Positions 59,577 to 64,000 of a stretch of 64,000 nucleotides of DNA are shown here, piece by piece; positions within the stretch are counted from its first letter, which is position 1, and every line of letters begins with the position of its first letter. The notes under the pieces are model-generated. The model saw nothing but the letters and a program-made list of their open reading frames with translations, did not search any database and had not been told where the DNA came from. Position numbers and translations under genes: made by a program. Source of the stretch: an uncultured Sphingomonadaceae bacterium (GTDB lineage: Bacteria > Pseudomonadota > Alphaproteobacteria > Sphingomonadales > Sphingomonadaceae); the NCBI GenBank assembly GCA_947258815.1, contig CAMYJW010000025.1, positions 1 to 64,000 of the forward strand. The letters are read 5' to 3'.

Positions 59577-60944
59577 ATGGCGAAGCCCAAGAAGAAATAC
59601 GTATGCCAATCCTGCGGCAGCGTGTCCCACCGCTGGCAGGGCCAATGTCCTGACTGTGCGGAATGGAACACACTGGCGGAAGAAGCCCCGCAGACGGTTT
59701 TTTCCGCCAAGCACAACCTGTCATCGGGCGGCCGCACGATCACGTTCGAGCCGCTCGACACGCCGGGAGAAAAGCTGAAGCGTCGTGCCAGCGGCCTGAA
59801 AGAGTTCGATCGCGCGCTGGGTGGCGGACTGGTGCCCGGATCGGCCATCCTGATGGGCGGCGATCCGGGAATAGGCAAATCCACCATACTGCTTCAGGTC
59901 GCCGCCAATCTTGCGTGTGCAGGCAATGATGTCGTCTATGTCAGTGGTGAAGAAGCTGCGGGGCAGGTGCGTCTGCGCGCTGACCGGCTTGGTCTTGCCA
60001 AGGCACCGATCAAACTGGCTGCGGCAACTTCGGTGCGCGATATCCTGACATCGCTTGGCACCATGGCGGCACCGGCGATGCTGATCATCGATTCGATCCA
60101 GACGATGCATTCGGACACGATCGAAGGCGCACCGGGAACGGTAAGCCAGGTGCGCGGCTGCGCGTTCGAACTGATCCGCTTTGCGAAGGAGAATGGCGTC
60201 ACGCTCGTGCTGGTTGGCCATGTCACCAAAGACGGAAACATCGCAGGCCCGCGCGTGCTGGAACATATGGTCGACGTGGTGATGAGCTTCGAGGGCGAAC
60301 GCTCTCATCAGTATCGCATCCTCAGAAGCCTCAAGAACCGCTTTGGCCCGGTTGACGAAATCGGCGTATTCGCGATGGAAGAGCAAGGCCTTGCTGAAGT
60401 GGCCAATCCTTCGATGCTGTTTCTTTCGGGTCGCAAAGAGGCTGTGGCCGGCAGCGCCGTTTTTCCGGCCATGGAAGGCACAAGGCCGGTGCTGATCGAA
60501 GTTCAGGCGCTGATCGTAAGACTGCAAAGCGGAGCAACCCCGCGGCGCGCGGTGGTTGGCTGGGACACCGGCAGACTGGCGATGCTGCTGGCGGTGCTCG
60601 AATCGCGCTGCGGCCTCAACTTTTCAAGCGCCGAAGTCTATCTGAACGTGGCCGGGGGATACCGTCTTTCGGACCCGGCTGCCGATCTTGCGGTCGCCGC
60701 TGCGCTTGTTTCCGCGCTGGGAGACAAACCGCTGTCCAGCACCAGTGTGTGGTTTGGCGAAGTATCGCTTGCCGGGGAAATTCGCCCGGTCGCGCATTCG
60801 CAAATCCGGCAACGCGAATCGGCCAAGCTCGGGTTCAATTCGGCGTTCGGTCCGCCCGGTAAATCGGCCAACAGCAAATCGATGCGCTATACCGACTTTG
60901 GAATTCTCCCAAATCTCGTTGACCTGATCCTGTCAGAGGCATAG
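59577..60944 (+). CDS. radA: DNA repair protein RadA
   Basis: YVCQSCGSVSHRWQGQCPDCAEWNTL, GGDPGIGKSTILLQVAANLA, KNRFGPVDEIGVFAMEEQGL. Confidence 0.98.
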   Translation: MAKPKKKYVCQSCGSVSHRWQGQCPDCAEWNTLAEEAPQTVFSAKHNLSSGGRTITFEPLDTPGEKLKRRASGLKEFDRALGGGLVPGSAILMGGDPGIGKSTILLQVAANLACAGNDVVYVSGEEAAGQVRLRADRLGLAKAPIKLAAATSVRDILTSLGTMAAPAMLIIDSIQTMHSDTIEGAPGTVSQVRGCAFELIRFAKENGVTLVLVGHVTKDGNIAGPRVLEHMVDVVMSFEGERSHQYRILRSLKNRFGPVDEIGVFAMEEQGLAEVANPSMLFLSGRKEAVAGSAVFPAMEGTRPVLIEVQALIVRLQSGATPRRAVVGWDTGRLAMLLAVLESRCGLNFSSAEVYLNVAGGYRLSDPAADLAVAAALVSALGDKPLSSTSVWFGEVSLAGEIRPVAHSQIRQRESAKLGFNSAFGPPGKSANSKSMRYTDFGILPNLVDLILSEA

Positions 60945-60957
60945 TTTCCCGCCTGCA

Positions 60958-61479
60958 ATGACCGGGTTTGATATAGCAGTTCTTTTGCTGGTTGGTCTGA
61001 GCGCGATTACCGGGTTTGTCCGCGGTTTCGTGCAGGAGATTCTTGCGCTGTTCGCCTGGATCTTTGCGGTATTCGCAATCCGTTCGCTGCATATGCCGGT
61101 CACACAGTTTCTGGAGCCGCACATCGGCACCGGATCGGGGGCTGCAATTCTCGCATTCGCGCTGTTGCTGCTTGTTCCATACGCTGTCGTGAAACTGATC
61201 GCCAACTGGGCGGGCAGCAAAAGCCGCGAATCGCTGCTTGGGCCGATTGACCGCGTGCTGGGCTTCGGATTTGGTGCGGTAAAAGGCATGATAATCGTTG
61301 TCCTGGCATTTTCGGTTCTGGTTCTTGGCTATGACAGCGTCTGGGGTTTTCAGGGCAGGCCGACATGGATCACGCAGGCGCGCACTTACCCGTTCGTCAA
61401 CGCCAGCAGCGAAGCTCTGGTGACGATGATCGCGGAACGGCGGCGACAGCTTGGTCAGGGCGCTTCCACCGAAAGCTGA
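60958..61479 (+). CDS. cvpA: CvpA family protein
   Basis: MTGFDIAVLLLVGLSAITGFVRGFVQEILALFAWI; 4 TM. Confidence 0.9.
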   Translation: MTGFDIAVLLLVGLSAITGFVRGFVQEILALFAWIFAVFAIRSLHMPVTQFLEPHIGTGSGAAILAFALLLLVPYAVVKLIANWAGSKSRESLLGPIDRVLGFGFGAVKGMIIVVLAFSVLVLGYDSVWGFQGRPTWITQARTYPFVNASSEALVTMIAERRRQLGQGASTES

Positions 61480-61481
61480 AA

Positions 61482-61913
61482 ATGGCAGCAGCCGCGCTTT
61501 ACACACCTGAGGTTCTTGGCCTCGCGGCCGGTCTGGCGGAGTATCCGTGGGATGATGCGCTACCCATGATCGGAGAGGCGCGCTCAAAAAGTTGCGGCAG
61601 CACGATTGCGCTTGGCCTTTCGACAGACTCGCAATGCCGGATTGATCGGCTCGGCATGCGGTGTCACGCCTGCGCCATCGGCCAGGCGTCGGCCGCGATA
61701 TTCGCGCGCGGCGCCATCGGCCGGACTCTCGATGAAATCGGCACGTCGGGCGTTGACATTGCTGCCTGGCTTTCCGGTGACCCGACCATGCCCGCATGGC
61801 CCGATCTTGCGATTATTGCACCGGCAAGGGACTATCCGGCGCGTCACGGGGCGATCACACTGGCGTGGAAGGCAGCAGACGACATGCTTCCCACAACGCG
61901 AAAGCGCCGCTAG
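61482..61913 (+). CDS. Iron-sulfur cluster assembly scaffold-like protein (NifU-N/IscU-like)
   Basis: RSKSCGSTIALGL...MRCHACAIGQASAAIFARGAIGRT; start at 61482. Confidence 0.75.
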   Translation: MAAAALYTPEVLGLAAGLAEYPWDDALPMIGEARSKSCGSTIALGLSTDSQCRIDRLGMRCHACAIGQASAAIFARGAIGRTLDEIGTSGVDIAAWLSGDPTMPAWPDLAIIAPARDYPARHGAITLAWKAADDMLPTTRKRR

Positions 61914-61948
61914 AGAGGCCCGCAAACTCGAACAGGTGGGGAGTATCC

Positions 61949-63559
61949 ATGGCTGAGAACGCGCAGCTTTCCGAAACGAACGAACCGGCACCGTCCGACG
62001 TCAAGATGGTTATCGGTGCATCGTCCGCGGGCACGGTTTTCGAATGGTATGACTTTTTCATCTACGCCACGCTTACGACCAGCGGCATAATCGGCAGCAC
62101 GTTCTTCCCGTCAGGCAATCCTGCGCTGCAAACCTTGCTTGCATGGGCGGGATTCGCTGTCGGCTTCGGGTTTCGGCCGCTGGGTGCGATCCTGTTCGGC
62201 TATCTGGGAGACAAGCTGGGGCGCAAATATACGTTCCTGGTCACGATCACTCTTATGGGTGTGGCGACTGCGGGTATCGGCCTGATCCCCTCCACCGAGA
62301 CAATCGGAATCGCGGCACCGATATTGCTGTTGTTGTGCCGGGTCGGGCAGGGCCTTGCGCTGGGCGGTGAATATGGCGGCGCGGCGATCTATGTTTCGGA
62401 ACATTCACCGCACGGAAAACGCGGGTTCTACACCAGCTTCATACAAGCCAGCGTGATCGGCGGGTTCGTCCTCAGTCTGGCGGTTGTGCTGCTGACGAAA
62501 GCGACGATGAGCCAGGAAGTCTTCATCGAATGGGGCTGGCGTCTGCCGTTCCTGTTCTCGCTGCTGCTGCTCGCGGCTTCGCTCTGGATGCGCCTGATGC
62601 TTTCGGAAAGCCCGGTCTTTCGCGCGATGCAGGAAGAAGGCGAAATCAGCCATAACCCGTTCGTCGAAAGCTTCACGTATCCGGGCAATGCAAAACGCGT
62701 GTTCGTGGCGCTGTTCGGGGTTGCCGCAGGCCTTACGACGATCTGGTACACCGCGATGGTCTATAGCCTGGAGTTCCTCAAGGGGCCGGCGAATGTCACC
62801 GATTCCGCAGCCGAACTGATCGTTTGCGGCGGCGCTTTGCTGGGCAGCATCATGTTCATCGTATTCGGCAAATGGTCTGACAAGGTGGGCCGCAAGAAGC
62901 CGATCATCATTGGTTATATCCTGACGTTGCTTACGCTGTTTCCGCTGTTCTGGACGATGGGCAATGCAGCCAATCCCGGCCTTGACGACGCGGCAAAATC
63001 GGCGCCGGTTGTCGTATCAGGCAGGGATTGCAATTTCGATCCGTTTGCCAAGGAGCAGGCAAACGATTGCGGCAAGGTTCTCGCAGTGCTGACCGGGAAG
63101 GGCGTTCCCTACACGCTGATCAATGCTGAGCAGGATTCGATCTCGGTCGGCGAAACAGATGTCGGGGCGATGGATCCCGTTGCGCTTGAGGCGGCGCTTG
63201 CGAAGGCCGGATACGATTTCACTCCGGTCACGCCTTCGGCAGGAAGCATCGTGGTTATCGTTCTGTGCCTGCTGGCATTAAGCGTGCTTTCGGGCATGAC
63301 CTACGGGCCGGTGGCCGCGCTGCTTTCGGAAATGTTCCCGCCCAAAATACGCTATAGTTCGATGTCGATCCCCTATCACTTCGGCACGGGCTATTTCGGC
63401 GGGTTCCTGCCATTTATCGCCAGCTATATCGCGGCCAAAACGGGTGATCCCTATTCAGGCCTCTGGTACACGTGGGCGGTTGTGCTGATGGCACTGGTCG
63501 TCGCTCTTTGGGGCCTCAAGGGCGGACTGCCCAGAGACTTCGAAGACGATGTGGCCTGA
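61949..63559 (+). CDS. MFS transporter (metabolite:H+ symporter-like) with large periplasmic insertion
   Basis: SSAGTVFEWYDFFIYATL, GFGFRPLGAILFGYLGDKLGRKYTF, GQGLALGGEYGGAAIYVSEHSPHGKRGFYTS; start at 61949. Confidence 0.9.
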   Translation: MAENAQLSETNEPAPSDVKMVIGASSAGTVFEWYDFFIYATLTTSGIIGSTFFPSGNPALQTLLAWAGFAVGFGFRPLGAILFGYLGDKLGRKYTFLVTITLMGVATAGIGLIPSTETIGIAAPILLLLCRVGQGLALGGEYGGAAIYVSEHSPHGKRGFYTSFIQASVIGGFVLSLAVVLLTKATMSQEVFIEWGWRLPFLFSLLLLAASLWMRLMLSESPVFRAMQEEGEISHNPFVESFTYPGNAKRVFVALFGVAAGLTTIWYTAMVYSLEFLKGPANVTDSAAELIVCGGALLGSIMFIVFGKWSDKVGRKKPIIIGYILTLLTLFPLFWTMGNAANPGLDDAAKSAPVVVSGRDCNFDPFAKEQANDCGKVLAVLTGKGVPYTLINAEQDSISVGETDVGAMDPVALEAALAKAGYDFTPVTPSAGSIVVIVLCLLALSVLSGMTYGPVAALLSEMFPPKIRYSSMSIPYHFGTGYFGGFLPFIASYIAAKTGDPYSGLWYTWAVVLMALVVALWGLKGGLPRDFEDDVA

Positions 63560-64000
63560 GCCGCCCCGCTCTGCGTTAAGACTGGCAATTGACGATGATG
63601 CCCTGCGGCTGAACTGGCAGGCGCTTGATCGCCTCTCGGGCGCAGCAAGCGCAGCCGCGGCAGTGAAAGCCGATGGCTATGGCCTTGGTGCAAGGCGTGT
63701 CGTTCCTGTGCTGCAAAACGCGGGGTGCACATCGTTTCTTGTCGCGCACTGGAGAGAGGCCGCCCAGATCGCCGATCTCGTCGATCCGGGCAACGTGTCA
63801 GTTCTTCACGGACCGCTGCACCGCGCTGACGCGGACTATGCGATCGCATCGGGTTTCAAGCCCGTGATCAACACGCTCGAACAGGCCCGTTTATGGAACG
63901 AAGCGGGCGGGGGCATCTGCGACGTTATGGTCGATACCGGGATCAACCGGCTTGGTCTTTCCTTGTCCGATCTTGCGGATGAAACCCTCCACACGCTGTC
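63549..64000 (+). CDS. alr: Alanine racemase, N-terminal part (runs off the window)
   Basis: Own translation from ATG 63549: MWPEPPRSALRLAIDDDALRLNWQALDRLSGAASAAAAVKADGYGLGARRVVPVLQNAGCTSFLVAHWREA...VMVDTGINRLGLS. Not in the supplied ORF track because it has no stop inside the window. Confidence 0.9.
   Translation, partial: MWPEPPRSALRLAIDDDALRLNWQALDRLSGAASAAAAVKADGYGLGARRVVPVLQNAGCTSFLVAHWREAAQIADLVDPGNVSVLHGPLHRADADYAIASGFKPVINTLEQARLWNEAGGGICDVMVDTGINRLGLSLSDLADETLHTL

Noticed and set aside
59435-59887. N-terminal extension of the patatin ORF
   Set aside because: Overlaps the radA start region antisense. The conserved patatin N-terminus begins near 59434.

Overview
This 64 kb GC-rich window looks chromosomal and alphaproteobacterial, most likely Sphingomonadales; the lineage is inferred from gene content and order. 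Most of it is conserved housekeeping content: a minus-strand cell-shape operon mreB-mreC-mreD-mrdA-rodA, mutL, ychF, pth/L25, glyQS, ppdK, comF, hisI, tyrS, parE, rsmI/yraN/gshB, xerC/hemW/rdgB/rph, hrcA/grpE, dnaKJ, radA, cvpA and the start of alr, which runs off the right edge. The left edge carries the end of an IS5-family (IS427-like) element that ends in a CTAG also forming the rodA stop codon. The observations most worth following up are: (1) a near-consensus sigma-54 -24/-12 promoter (TGGCAC-N5-TTGC) upstream of a small Ser/Cys/His-rich PEP-CTERM protein gene; (2) a structured intergenic RNA candidate on the minus strand between comF and hisI, ending in an intrinsic terminator; (3) a His-rich outer-membrane-barrel-like protein with a QHxP[AS] repeat, paired with a small Cys/His protein, a possible metal-handling module; (4) a cysK-like gene split by an apparent 1-nt deletion that creates a TGATG stop/start overlap; (5) a perfect 7-1-7 Zur-like palindrome just upstream of a ZnuD-like TonB receptor; (6) a bacterial NYN protein with a LOTUS-like C-terminus. 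I found no CRISPR array, rRNA, tRNA, phage or classical defence island. All family assignments come from reading motifs; no database search was run.
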